Source: CALHKP01 sp963558075 (GTDB lineage Bacteria; Bacillota; Clostridia; Peptostreptococcales; Anaerovoracaceae). From it: 64,000 nt of DNA. The notes under the pieces were generated by a model, which was not told the origin of the DNA, ran no database searches, and was given only the letters and a program-made list of their open reading frames with translations. The stretch lies in the NCBI GenBank assembly GCA_963558075.1, contig CAUWFN010000009.1, forward strand, positions 1 through 64,000. Direction: 5' to 3'. Shown here piece by piece: positions 1 through 7,995 of this stretch. Every line of letters begins with the position of its first letter. Within the stretch, counting starts at the first letter, position 1. Both the position numbers and the translations under genes were made by a program.

Positions 1-254
1 AAAATAATCTGCCCTACAACAGAACAGCCTTTGTTGCCAGCAAGAAGGTTGGAAACAGCGTTATGCGTAATAGAGCCAGAAGATTAATGAAGGAAAGCTT
101 CAGACTTTCCAATTTTAATCTTTACGAGGGTTATGACTTTGTTATCATAGCAAGGAATACTATAAATGACGCAAAATGTGCAGATGTAATGAAATCTATG
201 AAGTCTGCATTTAAGAGAGCTGGTGTGCTTAGGAAAAATGAAGTGGATAAATAA
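1..254 (+). CDS. rnpA: Ribonuclease P protein component, 5' end cut by window
   Basis: This is the protein subunit of RNase P, which helps the catalytic RNA remove 5' leaders from pre-tRNAs. The reading frame is open from base 3, and the first complete codons read NNLPYNRTAFVASKKVGNSV, followed by MRNRARRLMKES. That gives the family signature SKKVGNSVxRNRxRR. About 83 C-terminal residues are present; the N-terminus lies outside the window. The internal ATG at 63 is not the true start, because conserved residues precede it. The gene overlaps yidD by 17 bases. The order rnpA-yidD-yidC-jag is the classic origin-proximal cluster. Confidence 0.95.
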   Translation, partial: NNLPYNRTAFVASKKVGNSVMRNRARRLMKESFRLSNFNLYEGYDFVIIARNTINDAKCADVMKSMKSAFKRAGVLRKNEVDK

Positions 255-468
255 AATACTAAGTAAGATTCTGATTTTGTTTATCAGATTTTATCAGGTG
301 TGTATTTCACCTCTATTTCCGCCAACTTGCCGGTTCTATCCTACCTGTTCAACATATTTCATACAGGCTCTTCAGAAATATGGTGTATTCAAGGGTAGTT
401 ATTTAGGAATTAAACGAATTTTAAAGTGTCATCCCGGAAATCCGGGTGGATATGATCCTTTAAAATGA
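238..468 (+). CDS. yidD: Membrane protein insertion efficiency factor YidD
   Basis: YidD is a small membrane-associated protein that assists YidC-dependent membrane protein insertion. The family motifs are all visible: CRFYPTCSTY near the N-terminal third, and CHPGNPGGYDP at the C-terminus. A hydrophobic amphipathic segment (ILSKILILFIRFYQ) precedes them. I start at the ATG at 238 (MKWINK), with AGGA just upstream. A GTG at 223 would add five residues inside rnpA and is less likely. The 76-residue length is normal for the family. It is translationally coupled between rnpA and yidC. Confidence 0.95.
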   Translation: MKWINKILSKILILFIRFYQVCISPLFPPTCRFYPTCSTYFIQALQKYGVFKGSYLGIKRILKCHPGNPGGYDPLK

Positions 469-481
469 CGGAGGAAATTTA

Positions 482-1183
482 ATGTTAGGATTTTTAGCTA
501 AACCTTTTGGGTTCCTGCTGTCTTTCCTATATGATATTGTAGGTGATTACGGTATTGCTATCGTTTTACTTTCAATTATCGTAAGAGGCTGTATGTATCC
601 TGTTTACAAAAAGCAGATACTTTCAACTGCCGGCATGGCAGATATGCAGCCTAGAATGCAGGAAATCCAGAGAAAGTACGCAAATGACAGGGAAACAATG
701 AACATGAAAATGGCAGAACTGTACCAGGAGGAGAATTTCAATCCTATGGCAGGATGCCTACCAATGGTCATACAGATGATTGTTATCTCAGGTTTGTTTA
801 TGCTTCTCAGATATCCTATGGAATATATTAATAACAGTGAAATGTTCTTTGCGGTTCATGATCAGTTCTTATGGATCAAGGACCTGAGCCAGCCTGACCT
901 GTGGATTCTACCTATACTGTCAGGTGTTGCCACTTTTATTTCATTCTGGATGTCGCAGCAGAATTCAGCTATGCCTCAGGGTGGGGGAAATGCAATGATG
1001 CTTATCATGAAATATTTCTTCCCTATCATGATTGTATGGCTTGCAAGAACATATCCTTCAGGTCTTGCAATTTACTGGTTTATCAGCCAGTTCATGCAGA
1101 TTTTCTTTAATTTGCGTTTTAATAAGTTAAGGAAGGATTTAAAAGAAGCTAAGAAAAAAGGTAATAAAAAGAAAAAGAAATAG
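482..1183 (+). CDS. yidC: Membrane protein insertase YidC/SpoIIIJ family
   Basis: This is an Oxa1/YidC-type insertase that places proteins into the cytoplasmic membrane with or without Sec. At 233 residues it is the short Gram-positive form, without a periplasmic P1 domain. The conserved positively charged residue of the hydrophilic groove is seen in IVRGCMYP at the first core helix. A charged cytoplasmic hairpin follows (MQPRMQEIQRKYANDRE), then the core hydrophobic segments and a Lys-rich tail (KKKGNKKKKK) suited to ribosome contact. No lipobox Cys is visible at the N-terminus. The ribosome binding site GGAGG sits before ATG 482. Confidence 0.95.
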   Translation: MLGFLAKPFGFLLSFLYDIVGDYGIAIVLLSIIVRGCMYPVYKKQILSTAGMADMQPRMQEIQRKYANDRETMNMKMAELYQEENFNPMAGCLPMVIQMIVISGLFMLLRYPMEYINNSEMFFAVHDQFLWIKDLSQPDLWILPILSGVATFISFWMSQQNSAMPQGGGNAMMLIMKYFFPIMIVWLARTYPSGLAIYWFISQFMQIFFNLRFNKLRKDLKEAKKKGNKKKKK

Positions 1184-1216
1184 CTTTTTTTGATCTGTTT
1201 TGGAGGAAAAATATTT

Positions 1217-1987
1217 ATGGATGTTTCTGAAAAATGGGGAACTGACGTCGATACGGCAGTAGATCTCGCATTGGCGGAGCTTAAGGCTACGAGAGAAGAA
1301 GTTGACATCACTGTTTTAGAGCAGCCTTCAAGAGGATTTTTCGGAATAGGTTCAAAGCTTGCTCTTGTAAGGGTTGAAAGAAAGAAGCCTGTTGTCGAGG
1401 AAGTTGTGGTTGAGAAAAAACCGGAACCGAAAAAAGTCAAGAAGGAAAGAAAAGAACCTAAAAGAGATACCAGAAAAGAAAATACAAAACAAAATGCAAA
1501 ATCATCAGTTTCAGTAAACGATGAAAAATGCAATCTCACTGTTTTAGAAGATCATATTGCTCTGTCATTCCTTCAGGAAGTAACAGAACAGATGGGTCTC
1601 GATATAAAAGTTTCTGCTAAAACAGATGGTGAGAATATTTATGTTGAAATGGAAGGAAAAGACTCTGGAACCATTATTGGTAAAAGAGGTCAGACCCTTG
1701 ATGCTATACAGTATCTGACAAGTCTTGTAGTTAACAAGTCATCAGAAGATTATGTAAGAGTAGTTGTAGATGCTGAAAACTACAGATCTAAGAGAGAAAA
1801 AACTTTGGAAAAGCTTGCGACAAGACTTGCTGACAAAGTTGTAAAAACAAAGAGAAGTGTTAAGCTTGAACCAATGAATCCTTACGAAAGAAAGGTAATT
1901 CATGCTACACTTCAAAATGACGGACGCGTTCTAACAAGAAGCGAAGGTCAGGATCCTTATAGAAGGGTCATCATTGAACTTAAATAA
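1217..1987 (+). CDS. jag: Jag/KhpB RNA-binding protein (Jag-N, KH, R3H)
   Basis: This RNA-binding protein is linked to cell elongation and peptidoglycan control in Gram-positives. From ATG 1217 (MDVSEKWG) there is a Jag-N domain (about residues 1-55, with GFFGIGSKLALVRV). A very basic and acidic linker follows (about 60-105), then a KH domain with the IIGKRGQTLDAIQYL loop and a C-terminal R3H domain (MNPYERKVIHATLQ). The start is set by TGGAGG at 1201; an in-frame upstream codon at 1190 lacks a site. It follows yidC by 33 bases and ends before a strong terminator, so it closes the rnpA operon. Confidence 0.93.
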   Translation: MDVSEKWGTDVDTAVDLALAELKATREEVDITVLEQPSRGFFGIGSKLALVRVERKKPVVEEVVVEKKPEPKKVKKERKEPKRDTRKENTKQNAKSSVSVNDEKCNLTVLEDHIALSFLQEVTEQMGLDIKVSAKTDGENIYVEMEGKDSGTIIGKRGQTLDAIQYLTSLVVNKSSEDYVRVVVDAENYRSKREKTLEKLATRLADKVVKTKRSVKLEPMNPYERKVIHATLQNDGRVLTRSEGQDPYRRVIIELK

Positions 1988-1994
1988 TTCTTTG

Positions 1995-2023
1995 GCCCGC
2001 AATTTTTTGCGGGCTTGTTTTTT
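1995..2023 (+). terminator. Rho-independent terminator after jag
   Basis: A GCCCGC / GCGGGC stem (1995-2000 with 2009-2014) is followed by a T-rich run to 2023. It ends the rnpA-jag transcript and lies just ahead of the mnmE ribosome binding site. Confidence 0.85.
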
Positions 2024-2044
2024 ATAGATTTGGAGATTATAGTT

Positions 2045-3415
2045 ATGGACGATACAATTGCTGCAATCGCAACTCCTATAGGAGAAGGCGGTATAGGTAT
2101 AATAAGAATAAGCGGAGAAAAATCAAAAGAAATACTCGAGAAAATCTTTGTTATGCCCGAAAAGAAAGAAATTAAAAGCAGATTTCTGACATACGGTCAT
2201 ATCGTAGATCCTAAAGATGGCAAAACATTAGATGAGGTTTTAGCTGTATATATGAAGGGTCCAAAGACATATACTGCAGAAGATGTAGTTGAAATAAACT
2301 GTCATGGTGGCATTGTTCCTCTGAAAAAGGTGCTAAATCTTGTTCTTTCAAGTGGAGCAAGAATTGCTGAACCTGGAGAATTTACAAGAAGAGCTTTCCT
2401 TAACGGACGTCTTGACCTTTCTCAGGCTGAGGCTGTTATTGATGTTATCAACGCAAAGACTGATAAATCCTTCGATGTTGCGATGGAGCAGCTTCAGGGA
2501 GGTTTTTCTCAGCAGATTTCGGACATAAGAACAAAGCTTACAGATTTGCTTGTGGACATAACTGTTAATATAGATTATCCAGATGAGGATATAGAAGAAC
2601 TTACATATGATAAGCTTATAAGTGGTCTAAAAGAAGTTAAATCTTCGCTTGATTATATGATAGAAGGCTCCAAAACTGGAAAAATTTTGAGAGATGGGTT
2701 AAATATCGCTATAATCGGAAAGCCAAATGTAGGAAAATCATCTCTTATGAATACTCTTTTAAGGGAGTCGAGAGCTATAGTAACTGAAATTCCTGGAACT
2801 ACTAGAGATACAATCGAAGAATTTTTGAGCATCAAAGGTGTTCCTGTGAAGCTTACAGATACAGCAGGAATTAGAGAGACGGAAGATATAATCGAGCAGA
2901 TTGGAATTGAAAAATCAAGAAAGTCATTTAAAGATGCAGACCTTGTTATTTTCATTATAGATGTAAGTAGAAACCTCGAGGACGAGGATTTGGAAATTCT
3001 GTCAGAGCTTGATAGAGAAAAAGCTTTGATATTATTTAATAAAATCGATAAGGAATCTGTAATTTCTGATGAAAAAATTAATGAAATTGCAGGCGATACA
3101 CCTTATCTAAAAATTTCTTTGATGGATCCAAGTTACTCTGGATTAATTGAAGATACGATTTATGATATGGTGTTTGATGGAAAAGTTAAATCTGAGGGAA
3201 GTGTTCTTGTTTCAAATGCAAGACATGAGGAAATTCTAAGAAATGCATCTATTTCTGTAAATGATGCTCTTGCGGCTGCTGAAATTGGTCAGGCGCTTGA
3301 GTTTATAGAAATTGATGTAAGCTCTGCATATGAGAGCCTTGGATTTATAACTGGTGATTCCGTTAGAGAAGACGTTATAGAAGAAGTATTCAGCAGATTT
3401 TGTTTAGGGAAATAG
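2045..3415 (+). CDS. mnmE: tRNA-modification GTPase MnmE (TrmE)
   Basis: MnmE works with MnmG to build cmnm5 groups on wobble uridine-34 of certain tRNAs. The N-terminal formyl-THF-binding domain begins DDTIAAIATPIGEGGIGIIRISG. A helical domain carries the G domain, with P-loop GKPNVGKSSLMN, switch motifs TRDTIEE and DTAGIRETED, and NKID. The C-terminus ends in FCLGK, matching the family's essential FC(I/L)GK motif. I start at ATG 2045 with TTGGAG upstream; a longer in-frame form from 2015 would begin within the terminator T-run. The 456-residue length is normal. Its end abuts mnmG. Confidence 0.97.
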   Translation: MDDTIAAIATPIGEGGIGIIRISGEKSKEILEKIFVMPEKKEIKSRFLTYGHIVDPKDGKTLDEVLAVYMKGPKTYTAEDVVEINCHGGIVPLKKVLNLVLSSGARIAEPGEFTRRAFLNGRLDLSQAEAVIDVINAKTDKSFDVAMEQLQGGFSQQISDIRTKLTDLLVDITVNIDYPDEDIEELTYDKLISGLKEVKSSLDYMIEGSKTGKILRDGLNIAIIGKPNVGKSSLMNTLLRESRAIVTEIPGTTRDTIEEFLSIKGVPVKLTDTAGIRETEDIIEQIGIEKSRKSFKDADLVIFIIDVSRNLEDEDLEILSELDREKALILFNKIDKESVISDEKINEIAGDTPYLKISLMDPSYSGLIEDTIYDMVFDGKVKSEGSVLVSNARHEEILRNASISVNDALAAAEIGQALEFIEIDVSSAYESLGFITGDSVREDVIEEVFSRFCLGK

Positions 3416-3426
3416 GTATTTGTAAT

Positions 3427-5310
3427 ATGGAAAGATATTTAATGGGTGAATATGACATAATCGTTGTTGGAGCAGGCCATGCAGGATGCGAGGCGGCTCT
3501 TGCCTGCGCAAGAATGGGAAGTAGCACGATTATGTTTTCGATAAATCTTGAGGCTATTGCGATGATGCCGTGCAATCCTTCTATAGGAGGAACTGGTAAG
3601 GGTCATCTAGTTAGAGAAATTGATGCTCTCGGTGGAGAGATGGGAAAAAATATAGATAAAGCTTTTATTCAGAGCAGAATGCTAAATACTGCAAAAGGTC
3701 CTGCGGTTCATTCTCTGAGAGCTCAGGCTGACAAGAATCTTTATCATCTTGAAATGAAAAAGACTATCGAAAAGCAGCCAAACCTTGTAATGAAGCAGGA
3801 TGAGGTTGTAGAAATTCTTGTAGAAGATGGAAGAGCATGTGGAGTTGTTACAAGAAATCATGCTGTATATAGATCAAAGGCTGTAATCCTTGCAACAGGA
3901 ACTTTCCTAAAAGGAAAGATTTTTATAGGTGATAGTTCTTACTCTGCGGGACCAAATAATCTTGCGCCGGCTAATGAACTTTCAGCTAATCTTGAGAAAA
4001 TAGGCATGAAGCTAAGACGTTTTAAAACTGGAACTCCTGCAAGAGCGATGGCTTCTACTTTTAATTACGAAAAAATGATAGAACAGAAGGGCGATCCTGT
4101 AATCGTTCCGTTTTCTTTCATGAATGATAAACTGGAAAAGGAGCAGGTTTCATGCTGGCTTACTTATACAAATGCAAAGACTCATGAGGTTATTTCTAAT
4201 AATTTCCACAGAAGTGCTTTGTTCGGTGGTCAGATAGAAGGGGTTGGCCCAAGATACTGCCCTTCGATTGAGGATAAGGTTAATCGTTTTGCTGATAAAG
4301 AGAGACATCAGCTGTTTGTAGAACCTGAGGGTCTTGATACGGAGGAAATGTATATTCAGGGTATGTCATCTAGCCTTCCGGAAGATGTTCAGAGAGATTT
4401 TTATCATACGATTGAGGGTCTTGAAAATATTGTCATAACGCGTCCTGCTTATGCAATTGAATATGACTGCATTGATCCTCAGGATCTTAAGTTAAATCTT
4501 GAAAGTAGAATAATTGACGGTCTATTTTGTGCAGGTCAGTTTAATGGAAGCTCTGGATACGAGGAAGCTGCAGCTCAGGGTCTTATGGCTGGAATTAATG
4601 CTGTACTGGAAATTAATGGAAAAGAACCGTTTGTTCTTCAGAGAAACGAGGCTTATATTGGCGTTCTAATCGACGATTTAGTGACTAAAGGTACCAATGA
4701 ACCTTACAGAATTATGACGAGTAGAGCGGAATATAGGCTGCTTCTGAGACAAGACAACGCAGATGACCGTTTGACAAAGCTTTCTTATGACATTGGACTT
4801 GCTTCGGAGGAAAGATATCAGCGTTATATCGAAAAAAGAGATTCGGTTATGAGAGAAAGAGAGCGTCTCGAAAATACATACCTGTATCCTAAGGATGTAA
4901 ATGAATTTTTGGGAAAAATTGGTAGCTCACCTCTTCAGAAAAAGATTTCTATTGCAGAACTTCTAAAGCGTCCTGAAATTACATATGATATGCTTGCTGA
5001 GTTTGATAAAGAAAGACCAGAGCTTTCTTCTCATGCTGTAACTCAGCTTATAGTTGAAATTAAATATGAAGGGTATATAAACAAACAGCTTGCTCAAATT
5101 GCAAAGTTTAAGAAGCTTGAAAATAAAGTTCTTGATGAGAATACTGACTACAGCAAAATCGACGGACTTAGAATAGAAGCGTGGCAGAAGCTTAACCAGA
5201 TTAAGCCAAAGTCAGTAGGGCAGGCTTCAAGAATTTCCGGTGTGTCTCCTGCTGACATAAATGTTTTGCTTGTGCACCTGGAAAAAGAAAGAAGAAGGAA
5301 AAAACAGTAA
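3427..5310 (+). CDS. mnmG: tRNA uridine-5-carboxymethylaminomethyl enzyme MnmG (GidA)
   Basis: This is the FAD-dependent partner of MnmE in U34 modification. The dinucleotide-binding motif VVGAGHAGCEAALA is at the N-terminus. The NPSIGGTGKGHLVREIDALGG block, the NTAKGPAVHSLRAQ block and the C-terminal helical domain (RISGVSPADINVLLVHL) are all family hallmarks. The start is uncertain: ATG 3427 (MERYLMGEYD) and ATG 3442 (MGEYD) are both plausible, and the latter has GGAAAG seven bases upstream. The coding region ends in a TAATG overlap with rsmG, indicating translational coupling. Confidence 0.96.
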   Translation: MERYLMGEYDIIVVGAGHAGCEAALACARMGSSTIMFSINLEAIAMMPCNPSIGGTGKGHLVREIDALGGEMGKNIDKAFIQSRMLNTAKGPAVHSLRAQADKNLYHLEMKKTIEKQPNLVMKQDEVVEILVEDGRACGVVTRNHAVYRSKAVILATGTFLKGKIFIGDSSYSAGPNNLAPANELSANLEKIGMKLRRFKTGTPARAMASTFNYEKMIEQKGDPVIVPFSFMNDKLEKEQVSCWLTYTNAKTHEVISNNFHRSALFGGQIEGVGPRYCPSIEDKVNRFADKERHQLFVEPEGLDTEEMYIQGMSSSLPEDVQRDFYHTIEGLENIVITRPAYAIEYDCIDPQDLKLNLESRIIDGLFCAGQFNGSSGYEEAAAQGLMAGINAVLEINGKEPFVLQRNEAYIGVLIDDLVTKGTNEPYRIMTSRAEYRLLLRQDNADDRLTKLSYDIGLASEERYQRYIEKRDSVMRERERLENTYLYPKDVNEFLGKIGSSPLQKKISIAELLKRPEITYDMLAEFDKERPELSSHAVTQLIVEIKYEGYINKQLAQIAKFKKLENKVLDENTDYSKIDGLRIEAWQKLNQIKPKSVGQASRISGVSPADINVLLVHLEKERRRKKQ

Positions 5311-6011
5311 TGCAGATTCTTAGAAATTATTTAGAAAAAATCGGAATAGAATATACCGATGATATGATAGAAAAATTCAGTGGGTATATGGACGGTATTT
5401 TGGAATGGAATGAAAAGATTAATCTTACGGCAATTACGGATAGAGATGAATTTGTAACAAAGCATTTCGTCGATTCTGTCCTAGGTGTAAATCTTCCTGA
5501 ATACAAAGATGCGGCATCAGTGATTGATGTTGGTACAGGAGGAGGTTTTCCAGGAATTCCTCTTGCTATTGTAAGTCCGGATAAGAGATTTATTCTTGCT
5601 GACTCACTGAAAAAAAGACTTAAGGTTATAGATGATCTGGCTGATAAGAATAGTATAGACAATGTGGAAACTGTACATGGCAGGGCAGAGGAACTTGCAA
5701 GGAAAAAAGAGTATCGAGACACTTTTGATGTTTGTGTATCGAGAGCTGTAGCGAACCTGTCGGTTCTTTTAGAATATTGTCTTCCTTTTATAAGAGTAGG
5801 AGGTTGTTTGATGGCATATAAGGGTCCTGATGCTGAAAAAGAAATTGCAGGGGCTTCAAATGCACTCAAAGCTCTCGGAGGCGAAGTTGTTAGAACAGAA
5901 AGGGTTTCACTAGATGGCTTTGATCATAATATAGTTATAATTAAGAAGACTAAACCTACACCCAAAAAATACCCAAGAAAAGCAGGAACTCCGTCGAAGG
6001 AACCTCTATAA
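5310..6011 (+). CDS. rsmG: 16S rRNA m7G527 methyltransferase RsmG (GidB)
   Basis: This SAM-dependent enzyme methylates N7 of G527 in 16S rRNA. The characteristic opening WNEKINLTAITDRDEFVTKHFVDS is followed by the SAM-binding glycine motif DVGTGGGFPGIPLAI, then SRAVANLSVLLEYCLP and YKGP. The C-terminal tail is basic (KKTKPTPKKYPRK). It overlaps the mnmG stop by one base and ends just before the parS palindrome. Length 233 is typical. Confidence 0.96.
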   Translation: MQILRNYLEKIGIEYTDDMIEKFSGYMDGILEWNEKINLTAITDRDEFVTKHFVDSVLGVNLPEYKDAASVIDVGTGGGFPGIPLAIVSPDKRFILADSLKKRLKVIDDLADKNSIDNVETVHGRAEELARKKEYRDTFDVCVSRAVANLSVLLEYCLPFIRVGGCLMAYKGPDAEKEIAGASNALKALGGEVVRTERVSLDGFDHNIVIIKKTKPTPKKYPRKAGTPSKEPL

Positions 6012-6023
6012 AATGTAAAAATT

Positions 6024-6049
6024 AGAAATGTTTCACGTGAAACATTTCT
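6024..6049 (+). other. parS: parS site inside a 26-bp perfect palindrome
   Basis: Bases 6029-6044 read TGTTTCACGTGAAACA, an exact match to the bacterial parS consensus bound by ParB. The palindrome extends perfectly on both sides (6024-6049) and is followed by a T-run to 6053, so it can also act as an RNA hairpin terminator for rsmG. It lies about 75 bases before parA. Confidence 0.93.
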
Positions 6050-6124
6050 TTTTTATTGTAAAACTATAGAATAAAAAATTAAAATAGTATATAATAAATG
6101 AATAACGAATAAGGAGGAAGCAAA

Positions 6125-6895
6125 TTGGGAAAATCGATAGCAATTTTTAACCAAAAGGGCGGAGTAGGCAAAACAACAACTAACATCAACCTTGGAGCAT
6201 GCCTTGCACTAAAAGGAAAAAAAGTACTTATGCTAGACATCGATCCGCAGGGAAACACAACAAGTGGTATCGGAATTCAGAAAAAGAACCTAGACTATAC
6301 AGTTTATGATCTGCTAGTAGAGGATGATTTTGATACAGAACTTGCGATTTTGCAGACTTCTGTTGACGGTTTGGATATAATTCCTGCAAGCGTTGACCTT
6401 GCAGGTGCAGAAATAGAACTTGTACAAATAGAAGGAAGAGAGAGAAGACTCAAGAAGTCAATTGATAAAGTTAGAGACAGATATGATTATATTTTCATAG
6501 ATTGTCCACCTTCACTTGGACTTTTAACTATCAACTCACTTACAGCTGTAGAAAGTGTACTAATTCCTATTCAGTGTGAATTTTACGCACTAGAAGGTGT
6601 GAGTCAGCTTGTAAGTACAATAGACCTTGTTAAGAAAAGCCTTAACAAAGACCTTGAAATTGAAGGTGTAATTCTTAGCATGTTTGATGGAAGAACTAAT
6701 CTTTCTGTGCAGGTTGTTCAGGAAGTAAAGAGATATTTTGGTTCAAAAGTATACTCAACAGTTATTCCTAGAAATATTAGACTTGCAGAAGCACCAAGCT
6801 ATGGAATGGCTATTACAGAATACGACCCTAAATCAAAGGGAGCAGAGGCGTATTTAGAATTTGCAGAAGAATTCCTTGAAAGAGAGGAAGAATAA
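6125..6895 (+). CDS. parA: Chromosome partitioning ATPase ParA/Soj
   Basis: This Walker-type ATPase moves ParB-parS complexes and modulates DnaA. The deviant Walker A motif FNQKGGVGKTTTNINL is at the N-terminus. DIDPQGNTTSG and IFIDCPPSLGLLTINSL follow as expected for ParA/Soj/MinD ATPases. The start is a TTG at 6125 preceded by a strong AAGGAGG; no ATG lies in a suitable position. It overlaps parB by one base (TAATG). At 256 residues it is the short chromosomal form without an N-terminal HTH. Confidence 0.95.
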   Translation: MGKSIAIFNQKGGVGKTTTNINLGACLALKGKKVLMLDIDPQGNTTSGIGIQKKNLDYTVYDLLVEDDFDTELAILQTSVDGLDIIPASVDLAGAEIELVQIEGRERRLKKSIDKVRDRYDYIFIDCPPSLGLLTINSLTAVESVLIPIQCEFYALEGVSQLVSTIDLVKKSLNKDLEIEGVILSMFDGRTNLSVQVVQEVKRYFGSKVYSTVIPRNIRLAEAPSYGMAITEYDPKSKGAEAYLEFAEEFLEREEE

Positions 6896-7776
6896 TGGCA
6901 GCAAAGAATAGAGGATTAGGCAGAGGACTAGATGCTTTGTTCGCTGATCAGACAACTGTAGAAAAAGAAAAAGCGCCAGAAGTTAAACCAGATGATGCGA
7001 ACGCAATCATTTATATTAATATAAATGATATTAAGCCAAATGAAAATCAGCCTAGAAAAAGCTTTGATGAAAGCAAAATCGAGGAACTGGCAAATTCAAT
7101 CATAGAGCATGGAATAATTCAACCGCTCGTAGTTAGAAAGAATGAGCCTGGATATGAGATTGTTGCAGGTGAAAGAAGATGGCGTGCTGCAAGAAGGGCA
7201 GGACTAAAGGAAGTTCCATGTATAATTCGTGATTTTACAGACGAGGAGAACATGCTCGTTGCAATCATCGAAAACATGCAAAGAGAGGATTTAAATCCTG
7301 TAGAAGAGGCTGAGGGTCTCAACCAAATGATTAAAACATATGGAATGACACAGGAGGAAGTATCAAAGAGTGTAAGTAAAAGTAGACCTTATATCACAAA
7401 CTCCCTTAGACTTCTAAAGCTTCCTGAGGAAATCAGAAATCTTCTAGCGGAAGGTAAAATTTCTGCTGGCCATGCGAGAGCTCTTATAAATGTTTCTGAT
7501 AAAAAGAAGCAGGCGGAAATCTGCAGACGAATCATAGAAGAAGGACTTTCGGTTCGTATGACAGAAAAACTTGCATCAGAAGATAAAAAAGAAAAGAAGC
7601 CTAGAGCGAAAAAAGAAAAGAGTCTTGAAATAAAAAGTGTAGAAGATCAGCTTAAGAATATCTACGGAACTAAGATTAATATCAACCAGAAGGGTAAGAA
7701 GGGTAAGATAGAAATCGAATACTACAATGTAGATGAATTGAACAGAATTATAGATCTTCTAAAGAATGTAAAATAA
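6895..7776 (+). CDS. parB: Chromosome partitioning protein ParB/Spo0J
   Basis: ParB binds parS, spreads on DNA as a CTP-dependent clamp and loads SMC. The N-terminal GRGLDALF peptide that contacts ParA is present. The ParB/Srx domain has the C-motif VAGERRWRAARRAGL and the ENMQREDLNPVEEAEG block. A helix-turn-helix follows (MTQEEVSKSVSKSRPYITNSLRLL), then a basic linker and a C-terminal dimerisation domain ending VDELNRIIDLLKNVK. Length 293 is usual. A second parS-like site follows the stop codon. Confidence 0.96.
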   Translation: MAAKNRGLGRGLDALFADQTTVEKEKAPEVKPDDANAIIYININDIKPNENQPRKSFDESKIEELANSIIEHGIIQPLVVRKNEPGYEIVAGERRWRAARRAGLKEVPCIIRDFTDEENMLVAIIENMQREDLNPVEEAEGLNQMIKTYGMTQEEVSKSVSKSRPYITNSLRLLKLPEEIRNLLAEGKISAGHARALINVSDKKKQAEICRRIIEEGLSVRMTEKLASEDKKEKKPRAKKEKSLEIKSVEDQLKNIYGTKININQKGKKGKIEIEYYNVDELNRIIDLLKNVK

Positions 7777-7778
7777 TA

Positions 7779-7794
7779 TGTTTCACATGAAACA
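7779..7794 (+). other. Second parS-like site after parB
   Basis: The sequence TGTTTCACATGAAACA differs from the parS consensus at one central base (G to A). It sits 3 bases after the parB stop and about 1.75 kb from the perfect parS. Two sites flanking parAB is a common arrangement, but binding to this variant is not proven by sequence. Confidence 0.65.
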
Positions 7795-7810
7795 TCATAA
7801 AAGAAGAGAA

Positions 7811-7860
7811 AAGGTATTCCTTATCGGTGAGAAAATTCATTGATAAGAAATACCTTTTTT
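7811..7860 (+). terminator. Rho-independent terminator after parAB
   Basis: A 15-base stem (7811-7825 with 7842-7856, one mismatch) is followed by a run of T to 7860. It separates parAB from gdpP. Confidence 0.8.
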
Positions 7861-7922
7861 GCTGTAAAAATGCAAAAAAAACAGCGGAATCCACATAAAA
7901 ATCACTCAATAAAGGAAAAATG

Positions 7923-7931
7923 TGGTATAAT
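7923..7931 (+). promoter_or_regulatory. Extended -10 promoter for gdpP-rplI-dnaB
   Basis: TGGTATAAT is a perfect extended -10 element about 65 bases before gdpP. No good -35 box is visible at the standard distance, which fits an extended -10 promoter. Confidence 0.55.
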
Positions 7932-7995
7932 AACTATTATCATAGGCATACTATAGCTGTATGCAAATTTGAAATTAACAGTAAGAGGAAACAGA

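Noticed and set aside
1072..1539. Long minus-strand open frame opposite yidC and jag
   Set aside because: It lies wholly antisense to two clearly conserved genes, has Ser/Phe-rich low-complexity composition typical of shadow frames and no ribosome binding site. The same applies to the antisense frames over rsmG, rplI, pckG, trkH and others.
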